The notes beneath the pieces are model-generated. The model was given only the letters and a program-made list of their open reading frames with translations, had not been told where the DNA came from and did not search any database. A DNA stretch of 64,000 nucleotides from contig CACORA010000007.1 in assembly GCA_902629495.1 (NCBI GenBank), forward strand, positions 7,501-71,500, given 5' to 3'. Origin of the DNA: Planctomycetaceae bacterium (lineage in GTDB: Bacteria > Planctomycetota > Planctomycetia > Pirellulales > UBA1268). The translations under genes were made by a program, and so were the position numbers. Shown piece after piece: positions 52,950-62,997 of this stretch (position 1 is its first letter; each line of letters begins with the position of its first letter).

Positions 52950-54497
52950 TTAGTTGGTATGGAAACGAGCGTAATCCTGTTCAGACATCCAATGAAGGTC
53001 ACGCCAATACGGAGTGTCATTAGGAGTCGGGGGACCTTCTGTTGTACGCCCAGTAATTACGATGCTCGTCAATTGTTTTTCCAGTGTATCAGCAATATCC
53101 TGGTGTGATTCAATGACATTCACCATCTCCTCTGGGTCATTGAGAAGGTTGTAGAGTTCTCGGTTTTGAGATTTTTGTTTACCCATCACTAACTTCCACT
53201 GCCTATCGCGAATGGCAAATTGCCCGCTACTTCCGTGATGAATGATGGGGAGACGACTATCTGTTTTCTGAGAGGTAAGAGCCGAGAGAAAACTCTGACT
53301 ATCCTCTCCTGCGTTGATAGGTAATACATCATCCAACAGCTCAGCAAGTGTTGCGAGTACGTCTGTTTGACACACAGGCTGTGCGCATAAGCGCCCAGGG
53401 TTCACAATGCCAGCAGGCCAACGAACGATGAAGGGCACTCTATGTCCTCCTTCATAAATTGAGCGTTTTCCTTCACGAAAAATGTGGTTGCTCGCATGGC
53501 CAAATTTCTCTTTTCTTTCCGTCCACGTTCGCTCTGGGCCGTTATCACTGCTAAACAAAACAATGGTATTGTTTGCAATCTTGTCGTGTTCAAGAAAGTC
53601 AAGGAGACGGCCAACATGCCAATCTGTTTCAATCATAAATTCGCCATATGCCCCTGCACGACCCTTCCCGCGAAACTGTTCCATTGGAATCACTGGTTTA
53701 TGCGGTGAGGTATAGGGCAGGTACAGAAAAAAAGGCTTTTTTTTATCCCGTTGTTGCATCCACTCAATTGCTTTTGTTGTGAAGTTATCAAGGCACGCGA
53801 TATCAATGAAATCTTTTGCAACTTCGAGCTTCCCTGTAAATTTCCCATGTTCATCTGCTGATCTCACATCGGCGGTTGTTTCATATGGGGGCATGATCCG
53901 GTAGTCAGCGATCGCAATACTATTTCGCTTTTTTTGGGTGAACTGAACTGGTGGGTTGTGAGCAAAACGCCCATCAAACCATGCCAGGATCCCATAGTTC
54001 ATAGACGCTGGAATTCCCCAAAAGTATTCGAATCCTTTATCGAGTGGCATATCGAGCACTGGTTGTGTCCAGTCTCGCATGCCGCGTGTCCCAGGAAAAT
54101 CCATTCCGAGGTGCCACTTGCCCACCATCGCAGTCTGGTACCCATGATTTCTGAGCAAACTCGCAAGCGTCAGTCGACTGTCATCAATCAGACATTTTCT
54201 TTCTGCATTAAACACGCCACGCTTGAGTTCAGTCCGCCAGCTATATCGCCCAGTGAGAAGTCCATATCGTGAAGGTGTGCAGACTGTGTCAGAACAATGG
54301 GCATCTGTAAAACAGACACCCTCTTGTGCCAGCCGATCGATATTCGGCGTCTTGAACCTTGAGTCAGGGTTCAGGTAGCTTGCATCTCCATATCCTTGAT
54401 CATCCGTATAGATCAAAACGACGTTTGGATGGAGAGATTCATCTGCTTGGGTTTGACCAAGGAATAGAAGTAAAAGAAACACAAGCAAAAAACACAT
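52950..54497 (-). CDS. Secreted sulfatase 2 (arylsulfatase type)
   Basis: 515 aa from the ATG at 54495-54497. The signal peptide is MCFLLVFLLLLFLGQTQA. The formylglycine site CTPSRYGLLTGRYSWR has Cys73. YTDDQGYGD, VGKWHLGMDFPG, the metal-binding SSDNGPERTW and RVPFIVRWPAG are present. It differs in length and detail from its neighbours, so it likely has a distinct substrate. It is separated from the third sulfatase by 50 bp. Confidence 0.93.
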   Translation of the reverse strand: MCFLLVFLLLLFLGQTQADESLHPNVVLIYTDDQGYGDASYLNPDSRFKTPNIDRLAQEGVCFTDAHCSDTVCTPSRYGLLTGRYSWRTELKRGVFNAERKCLIDDSRLTLASLLRNHGYQTAMVGKWHLGMDFPGTRGMRDWTQPVLDMPLDKGFEYFWGIPASMNYGILAWFDGRFAHNPPVQFTQKKRNSIAIADYRIMPPYETTADVRSADEHGKFTGKLEVAKDFIDIACLDNFTTKAIEWMQQRDKKKPFFLYLPYTSPHKPVIPMEQFRGKGRAGAYGEFMIETDWHVGRLLDFLEHDKIANNTIVLFSSDNGPERTWTERKEKFGHASNHIFREGKRSIYEGGHRVPFIVRWPAGIVNPGRLCAQPVCQTDVLATLAELLDDVLPINAGEDSQSFLSALTSQKTDSRLPIIHHGSSGQFAIRDRQWKLVMGKQKSQNRELYNLLNDPEEMVNVIESHQDIADTLEKQLTSIVITGRTTEGPPTPNDTPYWRDLHWMSEQDYARFHTN

Positions 54498-54547
54498 ATT
54501 TATTTCCTCAAGCAAGATTTTTTATGAAAGGTATTCAAGAAAAGTAA

Positions 54548-56095
54548 TCACTTCAATGGACTCATTCTCGATTGAATGACACGCTGTCTCAGATGCGTGG
54601 ACCACTGGTTCATGGGAAATGTCTGACTTGGAAGTATGTTTGTTGTTTCACCTGGATCAGCTTTCATATCAGTTGCAACACGAGCAACCACTTCATCACG
54701 TTCCTGATCCCACCACTCAGTATAACGAAAGCGCGTGCTCCGTATGGAGTGTCCAATCACGCGTTGTTTTGTTTTTGAGTTTGTGTGGGGATACGAAGAA
54801 TATGCGTAGACACGATGAGCGATACTGGGATTCTTGAGAATTGGAGCAAACGACTTGCCTTGGAGGTGTTGAGGTGGCTCAAGTGCACATAATTCACACA
54901 GTGTTGGATATACGTCGATCAGTTCGATCAACGCTTCGGAGGTGCCTTGGGCTTTCGGCATTGTCGGGTTTCGAATAATTAGGGGAACACGTGTATCACA
55001 TTCAAAATTTGTGTGCTTACACCACGATGTATGGTCGCCCAGTTTCCAGCCATGGTCCCCCCAAAAAACAACAATGGTGTCGTCGGCAATATCTGCTGTT
55101 TCCAAGGCCTCAAGCAACACGCCAACATTTCTATCCGTGTAGCTTACACATGCATGATACCCGTGCAGCATACGTTTATTGAGTTCATCTGGATAATCAG
55201 CGGGTGTCCCTCGAGAAGGCACATCTGAATACGCTCGGAGTTCACCTGGTTGACGGTTGCGCGCCCATTCCGGGTAGCCAGGGGGCCAGCTGCGGTTGTC
55301 CGGAAGTGCAAAATCAACACGTTGGTAGAGGTTCCAATATCTCGTGGGAGCATTAAAAGGGAGGTGTGGTTTGGTAAAGCCAACAGCAAGAAAAAAAGGT
55401 TTGTCTAATTGAGCAAGTGTGTGTATTTGACGCGCGCCTTCTCTGGCTCGCATGCCATCAGCATACACGTGGTCTTCTACGTCTGCAGATTCAGTACATG
55501 GCCCACGGCTTTTTGTTGTCTGTGCTCCGGGAGCAGATGTTCGTGACGTTCGCATATTCAGCATGCTTTCTGGATGTGCATAGGTTGCTCCTTTCACCTG
55601 AATCCACTCGGACCAATTGGCTGGATCGACACCTGGGCCAGCGGTGCCATGATATATTTTTCCTAGGCCGACGGTCGTATAACCATTGGCTCTAAAGTGT
55701 TGATTTATCGTTACAACATGAGGCCAGCGTGTCCGCCAATCGGTCACGTGGTACGTGCGCTCCCCTGTAAATTCTGGATACAGGCCGGTCATCAAAGAGA
55801 GGCGAGAGGCACCGCAGACAGCCTGATTACAGTAGGCGTGAGAAAATAAAATTCCGGATGCTGCCAAACGATCCAAATGTGGTGTGATGGCACGTGGCTT
55901 CATCACCTGAGATGCATAGCACTGCAATTCAGGTCGCAGATCATCAACCGCAATAAATAGAACATTTGGGTGATGCCTTGACGGTGCTGCTGATATCTTG
56001 AAGTCATAAGCGAACAAGCTTCCAAGAATAATCAGTACGCAGGTGAGAGCATACTTCCAAGAGGCAGTCTTTGGTGGACAGTCGTCAATGGTCAT
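54548..56095 (-). CDS. Sulfatase 3 (iduronate-2-sulfatase type)
   Basis: 515 aa from the ATG at 56093-56095; longer readings to 56245 lack a signal peptide. The N-terminal membrane/signal segment YALTCVLIILGSLFA precedes VLFIAVDDLRPEL. The formylglycine site CGASRLSLMTG has Cys94 and the C-x-A-x-R form rather than C-x-P-x-R. GDHGWKLGDHTSWCKHTNFE is diagnostic of the iduronate-2-sulfatase family. Thus three sulfatases of at least two types are adjacent. Confidence 0.92.
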   Translation of the reverse strand: MTIDDCPPKTASWKYALTCVLIILGSLFAYDFKISAAPSRHHPNVLFIAVDDLRPELQCYASQVMKPRAITPHLDRLAASGILFSHAYCNQAVCGASRLSLMTGLYPEFTGERTYHVTDWRTRWPHVVTINQHFRANGYTTVGLGKIYHGTAGPGVDPANWSEWIQVKGATYAHPESMLNMRTSRTSAPGAQTTKSRGPCTESADVEDHVYADGMRAREGARQIHTLAQLDKPFFLAVGFTKPHLPFNAPTRYWNLYQRVDFALPDNRSWPPGYPEWARNRQPGELRAYSDVPSRGTPADYPDELNKRMLHGYHACVSYTDRNVGVLLEALETADIADDTIVVFWGDHGWKLGDHTSWCKHTNFECDTRVPLIIRNPTMPKAQGTSEALIELIDVYPTLCELCALEPPQHLQGKSFAPILKNPSIAHRVYAYSSYPHTNSKTKQRVIGHSIRSTRFRYTEWWDQERDEVVARVATDMKADPGETTNILPSQTFPMNQWSTHLRQRVIQSRMSPLK

Positions 56096-56258
56096 AATCG
56101 CAATCAGATGTTGCCCCTCTGTATCTATAGGCATCTTCATTTTTATTCCAGAGTTCAAACGACAATACCTCCTGCAATCAGCCCCCGGGACTCTCCAAGC
56201 AATCGTCTCTCCACCAACAGAAGAAAGAAAAAGAGACACACGCACTCAGGTTCAACGA

Positions 56259-57371
56259 TTAGCGAAGTGTAAAATCGGGAAGCTGTACGATCTTCCCTCC
56301 ATTCATCGCTGAATCATGAGCACAAATGCCAACACACGTCCAATTGGCTGATTGGACAGCATTTGGCCATGGATCACGATCATCACGAATGGCACTCACA
56401 AATTCATGTACAAGATGAGGATGTGATCCGCCGTGACCACCACCTTGAATGAACGACAAGTGATCAGCATCATGGATTTCCTGGGGACGCGTAAACTTTT
56501 GTATGGCTTCAGGAAGAAGGTGTGCAAAGTCTGGCACGTCGACAGCTTCCGGAATTTCTGGTTCCGGCTTTTTCGCTGTATGAAGCACATGAGGTTCATT
56601 CTCGATCAATGTCCATTCAAAGCTTTTTTTTGTGCCATACACGTCGAAGCTTTCGCGGTATTGGCGAGCGACGTCGTAAAGAAATCGCCATATATGAGCC
56701 GTCAGATCACTGTCCTTCACCTTGATGTGACATGTTTCGACAGCAAATCGATTTCCAGATTTCTTAGCAATATCGTCACGGACGGTGCCTGATCCAAAAC
56801 ACGACACATATTCAGCACAACCGTTGATCAAGCCGAGACAAGGACTGACAACGTGGGTTGCATAATGCATCGGGATCATTTCTTCCCAATAGGATGGCCA
56901 TCCATCCATATCCTGAGGGTGGGAAGCAGCAAGATGTTGAATTTTTCCAAGCTCACCCTTTTCGTACATATCTTTGATGAACAGGAATTCTCGACTGTAA
57001 ACAACAGTCTCAGCCATCATGTACTTCAGTCCGGTCTTCTGTACTTTTTCAACAATCTGTTGGCACTCATCGATTGTTGTTGCCATGGGCACTGTACACA
57101 TCACATGTTTGCCTGCGTCCAAAGCCTTCAATGACATCCACGCATGATCAGGAATAGGGCTGTTGATGTGAACACAATCAATGTTCGGATCCTTGAGAAC
57201 GTCGTCGTAATTGGTCAGACGGTTATCGATGCCGAATTGATCTCCAACCTTGTGAAGTAATGTTTCGTCCCGACGACAGATGGCTGCTATATGTGCATCT
57301 GGATGGTGTTGATAGATCGGAATAAATTCTGCGCCAAAACCAAGACCAATCATTGCAACATTGATAGACAT
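56259..57371 (-). CDS. Gfo/Idh/MocA family oxidoreductase
   Basis: 370 aa from the ATG at 57369-57371, preceded by GGGGGAG. The NAD(P)-binding fold begins VAMIGLGFGAEFIP. The dinucleotide/substrate motif is GKHVMCTVPMA (usual form GKHVxCEKP). The catalytic domain begins around residue 125. It is next to the sulfatase genes, and acts probably on a sugar or inositol released from sulfated glycans. No twin-arginine signal is visible, unlike many planctomycete paralogues. Confidence 0.9.
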   Translation of the reverse strand: MSINVAMIGLGFGAEFIPIYQHHPDAHIAAICRRDETLLHKVGDQFGIDNRLTNYDDVLKDPNIDCVHINSPIPDHAWMSLKALDAGKHVMCTVPMATTIDECQQIVEKVQKTGLKYMMAETVVYSREFLFIKDMYEKGELGKIQHLAASHPQDMDGWPSYWEEMIPMHYATHVVSPCLGLINGCAEYVSCFGSGTVRDDIAKKSGNRFAVETCHIKVKDSDLTAHIWRFLYDVARQYRESFDVYGTKKSFEWTLIENEPHVLHTAKKPEPEIPEAVDVPDFAHLLPEAIQKFTRPQEIHDADHLSFIQGGGHGGSHPHLVHEFVSAIRDDRDPWPNAVQSANWTCVGICAHDSAMNGGKIVQLPDFTLR

Positions 57372-57473
57372 ACTCTCCCCCGAATCGAAATATGTGTGAC
57401 GCTTAACCGATGAGCCTCTAGGTGACAAGTTGAAACGTTTACTTTTATACCATGCAGATCAATCTCTGTGTGA

Positions 57474-59351
57474 TCAATGACTCGTGTGCTCTTTCGTCGT
57501 TCGCTCCTGCGACTGTTCCTCCAGAAGGCTTAGGATTGTTGGACGAGTCTGACGGATTTGCTCCAGGTCCAACGTTTGGCCAGTTTTCTGTCCAATGGAC
57601 CGATATGTGCCAGCCAATACGTCTGTCCATGGAGATGAAACAACATCGATGGACGTCTGGCCACGTTTATTTTGTTTGAGTGGTGATGCGCCGTGCTGAA
57701 GAAGCAGCTTTACGAGATCCTGATGGCAAAAGAATGCCGCAATGAAAAGAGCGGTGTTACCATCCTGATTGGCAAGTGTGGTATCAGCGCCTCGTTCAAG
57801 GAGAAGTCTTGCGACTGCGGTCTTGCCGTAGATCGCTGCAACGGACAACGGTGTCTGGCCATTGCGGCCTTGGCGTTCGTTAACCGAGATACCAGCGTCC
57901 AACATCCTTTTTACTTCCGCTGGCTTACCTTCACGCACAGCAGTGAAAATATCTCGGTACTCAGACGCCTTCGCGCGTGGTTGTATTGTTGCTGCCTTGG
58001 CAGGATCCAGATTCACACCTTGTGTCAAACAGTAGAGTTTCGTGGCTGTACGAATAAGTAGGTTTTCGTCTGCTACGGCCGGGCATGCGAGGCTGAGTTC
58101 ATCAAGGTCATTGAGTCCAATAATTTCAAACTCTGGCCCAGGCTTGATAACGTACGTGCATCCATCTTCACTCAAGCAGAATAGATGGTTGTTATACGCC
58201 CACGGTGATGCTGTAAAAGAACCATTCGGAGAAAAACGCTGCTTGCCGTAGATCTCCTGACCGGTTGTTGCATGGTGACATGTGAAAAAGCCACGATCGT
58301 AGAGGGTGTACAGGTACTCACCGTATACGATCTGAGATGGGTTGTATGACGATGATGTGCCGTCATACCATGCGATAAAATCACTTGTATCAAAAGTATC
58401 TTGTGGGGTGATGTCACCATGGGCACCCGGCTTGATGGCAAATGTTGGTCGATGATTGTCTCCAACATAGCCGGAGGCGATATAACACAGGCCATGAGCG
58501 GTAAAGGGTGATGGAATGACAAGACTAGACATGCGTCCGTCAAACTCCCACAGCAGTTGTCCATCAAGTGAGTAGCTGCGATTTCGATTCAGCCCTGGAA
58601 CGACAACTTCTGTGCGAAGGGTATTCTGCCAGACCAAGGGTGTCGCCCATGATCGTTTTTCATTGCGTTTTCTTTTCCACAGTTGCTGTCCTGAAACCGC
58701 ATCAAAGCTTGCAATAAATGAGTCTTCCAAGTTGTCATAGACGATAAATACCTGGCCATCATGGACCACCGGCGATGCGGCAGCGCCGTAATCCTGAAAT
58801 GTCTTTTTCGGCTCGATGGGGTGTGACCATACCTTCTTGCCATCAAAGTCATAGCAGTAGAGCCCCAGATCACCGAAGAGCACATACAGCCTTTGGCCGT
58901 CAGTGGTTGGTGTTTCACTGGCGTAGGTGCTCTTGGGATGACGCGGTACGGAAGGCTGGCCGGCATGGGCTTGGTGTTTCCAGAGCACATCACCGCTTTT
59001 CAGGTCAAAGCAGTACACCAGCCATTGATGTACGCCCTTTGCTGGTTCTCGTACGCCCTGTCCCAGATACAGCCCCTTATTTGGTATTTGGATTGGTTTG
59101 TCGCTGACGACCGTGGTCAAAAAAACCTTGTCTCCTGAAACGATTGGATTTGACCATCCCCAGCCAGGGACGTCTGTCACCCACTTCACATTCCTAGTCG
59201 TTGTCCACGACAGTGGTAGATTGTCATGGTTTGCTGCAACACCCGTCGCATCCGGTCCACGAAATCGATTCCAGTCTCCAGCGATGGAGCCATGTGCGAG
59301 TGTGCCGAGTAGAAACGTAAGAATGACGTTCGGGAAGGAGATATGTTGCAT
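57474..59351 (-). CDS. PQQ-like beta-propeller fused to ankyrin repeats
   Basis: 625 aa from the ATG at 59349-59351. The signal peptide (residues 1-24) is followed by a PQQ/outer-membrane-type propeller with repeated VLWKHQAHAG- and GQQLWKRKRNEK-like blades (about 25-460). Three to four ankyrin repeats then run from about 470 to 590: FTAVREGKPAEVKRMLDAG, GQTPLSVAAIYGKTAVARL, GNTALFIAAFFCHQDLVKL. The combination is unusual. The propeller family is common in planctomycetes; the ankyrins suggest a protein-binding role. No classic PQQ-dehydrogenase active site was seen. Confidence 0.88.
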   Translation of the reverse strand: MQHISFPNVILTFLLGTLAHGSIAGDWNRFRGPDATGVAANHDNLPLSWTTTRNVKWVTDVPGWGWSNPIVSGDKVFLTTVVSDKPIQIPNKGLYLGQGVREPAKGVHQWLVYCFDLKSGDVLWKHQAHAGQPSVPRHPKSTYASETPTTDGQRLYVLFGDLGLYCYDFDGKKVWSHPIEPKKTFQDYGAAASPVVHDGQVFIVYDNLEDSFIASFDAVSGQQLWKRKRNEKRSWATPLVWQNTLRTEVVVPGLNRNRSYSLDGQLLWEFDGRMSSLVIPSPFTAHGLCYIASGYVGDNHRPTFAIKPGAHGDITPQDTFDTSDFIAWYDGTSSSYNPSQIVYGEYLYTLYDRGFFTCHHATTGQEIYGKQRFSPNGSFTASPWAYNNHLFCLSEDGCTYVIKPGPEFEIIGLNDLDELSLACPAVADENLLIRTATKLYCLTQGVNLDPAKAATIQPRAKASEYRDIFTAVREGKPAEVKRMLDAGISVNERQGRNGQTPLSVAAIYGKTAVARLLLERGADTTLANQDGNTALFIAAFFCHQDLVKLLLQHGASPLKQNKRGQTSIDVVSSPWTDVLAGTYRSIGQKTGQTLDLEQIRQTRPTILSLLEEQSQERTTKEHTSH

Positions 59352-59725
59352 GTGATTTCTTCTAACCAGCATTATTCATTTGATTGGTGTGTGAGAAATT
59401 AGCTGAGTTCGCAGGGGCTCAATGAAGTATGACTGCTTCGTATATGGTAACTAAATATAAGTTGCAGCAATTGTGATAGATAGTGAAACGAGTTCGGTGA
59501 TTCTTGGCGTTATGTGTAAGTTCCTAGAGTCGTTATCTATTCTAATGAACCGATCACGACCATCGAGCGTGGCGCTGCACGACAGAAAACCGAGGGCGTT
59601 AACACGATGCGAGGATGATCGCAAAGTATTGTCGGCACTGCGGATAAGTGGCTACATCTGCCGCACCGTGAAATCGCCCCGAGAGCTCATCCCCGTGTCG
59701 CTCCCATTTTGCAAACGTAAAACAG
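59352..59725. other. Intergenic region between PQQ-ankyrin gene and tRNA-Arg
   Basis: About 370 bp. The plus-strand open frame across 59473-59829 is an artefact that reads the tRNA complement. I see no other coding content, hairpin or repeat worth naming. Confidence 0.5.
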
Positions 59726-59799
59726 TACGCCCGACAGGACTCGAACCTGTGACCCTGGGATTAGAAATCCCATGCTCTATCCAACTGAGCTACGGGCGC
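59726..59799 (-). tRNA. tRNA-Arg (anticodon TCT)
   Basis: The minus strand gives a 74-nt cloverleaf. The acceptor stem GCGCCCG pairs with CGGGCGT (G-U at the end), the anticodon arm is TGGGA-TTTCTAA-TCCCA with anticodon TCT, and the T arm has GGTTCGAGTCC. CCA is not encoded. Confidence 0.95.
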
Positions 59800-59869
59800 T
59801 TTGACAAGAGAAATTCTACGCATGAATGAACTTTCCTGAAAGATAGGGTCCTGCAGGAGGATACGCGAC

Positions 59870-62032
59870 TTAGAATCTTAGGATGCTAAAGATATCGCTG
59901 TAATCATCAGTCCAGTACACCAAGGAGTCATCCAGCGGTTTATCGAGATACTCTTGGTCGGACGCCGCTGCAATCTCCTGTAAAAGTGTCAAGGTAGCAA
60001 CAATCATCCACGTGCTTTCACTTTCTGCGTCATTGATGTACGCCGATTTGAGACCACGCTCTTTTGCCAGTCCATGGACGACAGGAGCCAGATCGAGGTG
60101 TCTGTTACTGACATGAATAGCAATCACTCCATTCTCAGCCAGGTGATCAAGATAGACAGAAAAAGCCTCGCGAGTAAGAAGGTGAATAGGAATTGCATCT
60201 CCTGAAAAGACGTCTAAAACAAGCAGGTCAAATTCTTGGGGAGTTCCTCGGCTCAATTCATTCTCAAGCGCCAGCCTGGCATCTCCTTCAACAATGGTGC
60301 CTGAGGCTCCTCGCTTTTCGAGTAATTCCCAGAAGCTAAATACGTCTGGTGACGTTGCTATGTCAATCACAGCAGGATTGATCTCGTAGGCTCGAAAGGC
60401 ATCTCCTTTTTTTGAATACGCTGCAATTGTCCCAACCCCAAGTCCGAGCATTCCAACCTTTCTGTTGGGACGATCGTCGAGGTATTTCATCACATAGCCC
60501 AAGCCAGATGATCCAATGTAATAACTGGTTGGTTCCTCCCTCTTTGCCTCATCGAGGTATTGCTCGCCATGTCGGATGGTGCCATTTCGTAGGCCGAGTT
60601 CAGGGCCTTGATCACCCGCAAAGCCATACACCGAAAGAACGCCATAAAAATTTCTCCTCAGGATGAAGGCATCTGAGGTAGTTTCCATGACTCCCCGTTG
60701 AAGAAAATGTGCAAAGCATGCAAACATGAGCACGATGAGTGCCCATGCCCAAACAGGCTTCCCTCGATAGAGCTTTCCTTTTTTGTCTCGCAAGGCGACG
60801 CAGATAAAAATTCCCCAGCATGCAATGAGCACAAGTGGATATTCAAAATATTGCAAAAAGATCTGCGGTGCCAGAATGCTGACAAAAAATCCACCGAGAG
60901 CTCCCCCTGCTGATACCGCTAGATAAAAACCCGTAAGGTGAAGCGACGATGGTTTTTGCCGGACAAGTTCACCATGACAAACCATACAGCCAGAGAAAAG
61001 TGCAATCAGATGAATGATCACGACGAGGGCAATGTTGCTGATCAATGAATCATTTGCATAAAGAATTGAACAGACGGTTGTGGATGCCAGCATTACTGCA
61101 CCGAATCGGTTTCGGTGATAGATTTCGAGATCACTGAAAGTCAAAATAAAAGATAGGAGATACACCGCCAGTGGCATAACCCAAAGAAATGGCACTACAG
61201 CTACGTTTTGAGACAGGTGATTGGTCATGGAAAGCAGGAGAATAGATCCGCAACTACTGAGCAATATCCATGTGGCATAGTGCTGCCATGAAGGGCGTGC
61301 TTCTGTAGGAGCAGCTTCCTGCACGGAATCTGTTGTTGTCTTTTTCTGATAAAGACGGACCGATGCGATACAACAGCATGTGATGAGGACCGCAACGCAC
61401 GTGAAGAGAATAGCCCACATAAACGCTTGCCACTGCGTGCCTAATAATGGTTCGACAAGGAAAGGGTAGCTGAGTAAGGCTAAAAGGGAGCCCAGATTTG
61501 AAATCGCATAGAGCCAGTAGGGTGAACGAGAAGAGATTCGCTGCCACCACACCTGCGTCAGTGGTGCAGTCGTTGAGAGAAGGAAAAATTGAACCCCTAC
61601 AGTTCGACTGAGGACCTCAAGAACATTCCATGTTGGATTGATATCAAGGCTGATTGTTTTTAATGAATCAGATGGATAGATCGGGAGGAGTAATACCGCG
61701 ATTCCAATGACCATCACATGAATGCATGCCTGTACAACAAGAGAAAAAAAATGATTCAGGAAATGTGCGTAGCAATACCCTGCCAGAAGCACAACCTGAA
61801 AGAAAAACATGCTCGTCGTCCATACTGCTGGACTCCCTCCAAACCAAGGCAAAATAATCTTGCCCAAGATTGGCTGTACTTGGAAAAGAAGAAACGCACT
61901 GAGGAAGGACGTTGCAATCAGTGCTCCTGTTATGACGGTTTCGAGCCAAGGTCGGCTTTCTTCTGAGCAACGAGAATCGGTCTGTTGGTCAGGTGAGCGG
62001 ACCTTTTTTTTTCTACGTGGGCGTGAAGGCAT
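59870..62032 (-). CDS. Fused MFS-like transporter / spermidine-synthase-like protein
   Basis: 720 aa from the ATG at 62030-62032, chosen because GGGAGG lies 4 bp upstream; two earlier starts are possible. The N-terminus is basic (RPRRKKKVRS), then about 12 membrane segments (35-470). The C-terminal spermidine-synthase-like Rossmann domain (about 490-720) has the SAM motif GMLGLGVGTIAAYSKKG and DLLVLDVFSGDAIPIHLL. The catalytic Asp pattern of true spermidine synthases is only partly kept, so polyamine synthesis is uncertain. Confidence 0.87.
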   Translation of the reverse strand: MPSRPRRKKKVRSPDQQTDSRCSEESRPWLETVITGALIATSFLSAFLLFQVQPILGKIILPWFGGSPAVWTTSMFFFQVVLLAGYCYAHFLNHFFSLVVQACIHVMVIGIAVLLLPIYPSDSLKTISLDINPTWNVLEVLSRTVGVQFFLLSTTAPLTQVWWQRISSRSPYWLYAISNLGSLLALLSYPFLVEPLLGTQWQAFMWAILFTCVAVLITCCCIASVRLYQKKTTTDSVQEAAPTEARPSWQHYATWILLSSCGSILLLSMTNHLSQNVAVVPFLWVMPLAVYLLSFILTFSDLEIYHRNRFGAVMLASTTVCSILYANDSLISNIALVVIIHLIALFSGCMVCHGELVRQKPSSLHLTGFYLAVSAGGALGGFFVSILAPQIFLQYFEYPLVLIACWGIFICVALRDKKGKLYRGKPVWAWALIVLMFACFAHFLQRGVMETTSDAFILRRNFYGVLSVYGFAGDQGPELGLRNGTIRHGEQYLDEAKREEPTSYYIGSSGLGYVMKYLDDRPNRKVGMLGLGVGTIAAYSKKGDAFRAYEINPAVIDIATSPDVFSFWELLEKRGASGTIVEGDARLALENELSRGTPQEFDLLVLDVFSGDAIPIHLLTREAFSVYLDHLAENGVIAIHVSNRHLDLAPVVHGLAKERGLKSAYINDAESESTWMIVATLTLLQEIAAASDQEYLDKPLDDSLVYWTDDYSDIFSILRF

Positions 62033-62164
62033 GGAACCTCCCATGAGACGATAAGCGATCAGGTGGGCCAGCGTTGCTAGCACATGCGATTACCCAATTG
62101 AAGAAAAGGTTATACGTTGACGCATCCATTGGAATCGCCCTGTTAGAAAGGTCTTATGATACAA

Positions 62165-62977
62165 CTATTCAAGTGACTGCAGTTCAATATTTCTGAACCA
62201 TACAGGCTGACCTTCTGCTTGCAATGCGATGAATCCAAAGTGCAGGCTTGAGGGCGTGCCTGCGGCAGAGAGTCCGTCAGCAGATTCCACCCGTCCTTCC
62301 GGGTCAAGTTGTGGGTGCTCGTAGCGTAGAACCTCCTGATCATTGACGCGGTGAATCACTTCGTCATTTCCCCGAACTTCAATTTCAATACGAACCCATT
62401 CGTGAGCAGGAAACGTGGGTGCAGAAGATTTCACAATATGCTGAGTAACAAGTTGTCCGTTGATTTCAATATTTGTTCCTGGTGTACAAACATTTCCTGT
62501 TGGTCGTTTTCCAGTTCCCTCATCAGCAAGAAACTGAAACTCTAAGCTGACAGGAAATTTCTGATCCATTTTCATGCTTTGAGGCGATTGTGAATGAATC
62601 ATTACGCCACTATTTAAATTTACGTACTTGGGAGCATCCTTCATCATCTCACCAGTAAAGCGATATTCCATGCGCAGACGATACTTCGAGTACGGGATGT
62701 TCGCGTATAGATGTCCATACTGATCATCAAATTGTTCGTAGTCATCGTAGGAAACCTTCAGTATCCCATCTTCGACTCGAAATGTATTTTGAAAGTTTTG
62801 ACCGAGAGGATGGCCAGTTATTTTTACTGTCCATCCAGAGAGGTCATTTCCATTGAAGAGTGGGACCCAGTCTTTTGACGGTTGGTGGAGAAGAATGTTT
62901 TCTCCAGCCGCAGTCGGAATACTTGCGAAGAAGAGTGTCAGAATGAGTAGGTACTGTCCTGCTATGGTGTCTTTCAT
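62165..62977 (-). CDS. DUF1080 (3-keto-disaccharide hydrolase-like) protein
   Basis: 270 aa with a signal peptide (MKDTIAGQYLLILTLFFASI). The DUF1080 fold, a concanavalin-like beta-sandwich, is recognised by WVPLFNGNDLSGW, the SGVMIHSQ segment and the C-terminal GFIALQAEGQPVWFRNIEL. Some members hydrolyse 3-keto-glycosides, acting with Gfo/Idh oxidoreductases. A Gfo/Idh gene is close by, which supports that role. It lies downstream of the XylR-like regulator on the same strand (20-bp gap). Confidence 0.93.
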   Translation of the reverse strand: MKDTIAGQYLLILTLFFASIPTAAGENILLHQPSKDWVPLFNGNDLSGWTVKITGHPLGQNFQNTFRVEDGILKVSYDDYEQFDDQYGHLYANIPYSKYRLRMEYRFTGEMMKDAPKYVNLNSGVMIHSQSPQSMKMDQKFPVSLEFQFLADEGTGKRPTGNVCTPGTNIEINGQLVTQHIVKSSAPTFPAHEWVRIEIEVRGNDEVIHRVNDQEVLRYEHPQLDPEGRVESADGLSAAGTPSSLHFGFIALQAEGQPVWFRNIELQSLE

Positions 62978-62997
62978 AATTGGTCACCAGCGTCGTG

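Noticed and set aside
53731..53745. Run of eight T in sulfatase 2
   Set aside because: The reading frame through it is intact and matches the family, so no frameshift is indicated.
59473..59829. 118-aa plus-strand open frame ending RPTGLEPVTLGLE...
   Set aside because: The recognisable part is the complement of tRNA-Arg, a well-known false protein in automated annotation.
62005..62016. Run of nine T near the start of the MFS/spermidine-synthase gene
   Set aside because: It encodes the basic KKK segment in frame; no disruption.
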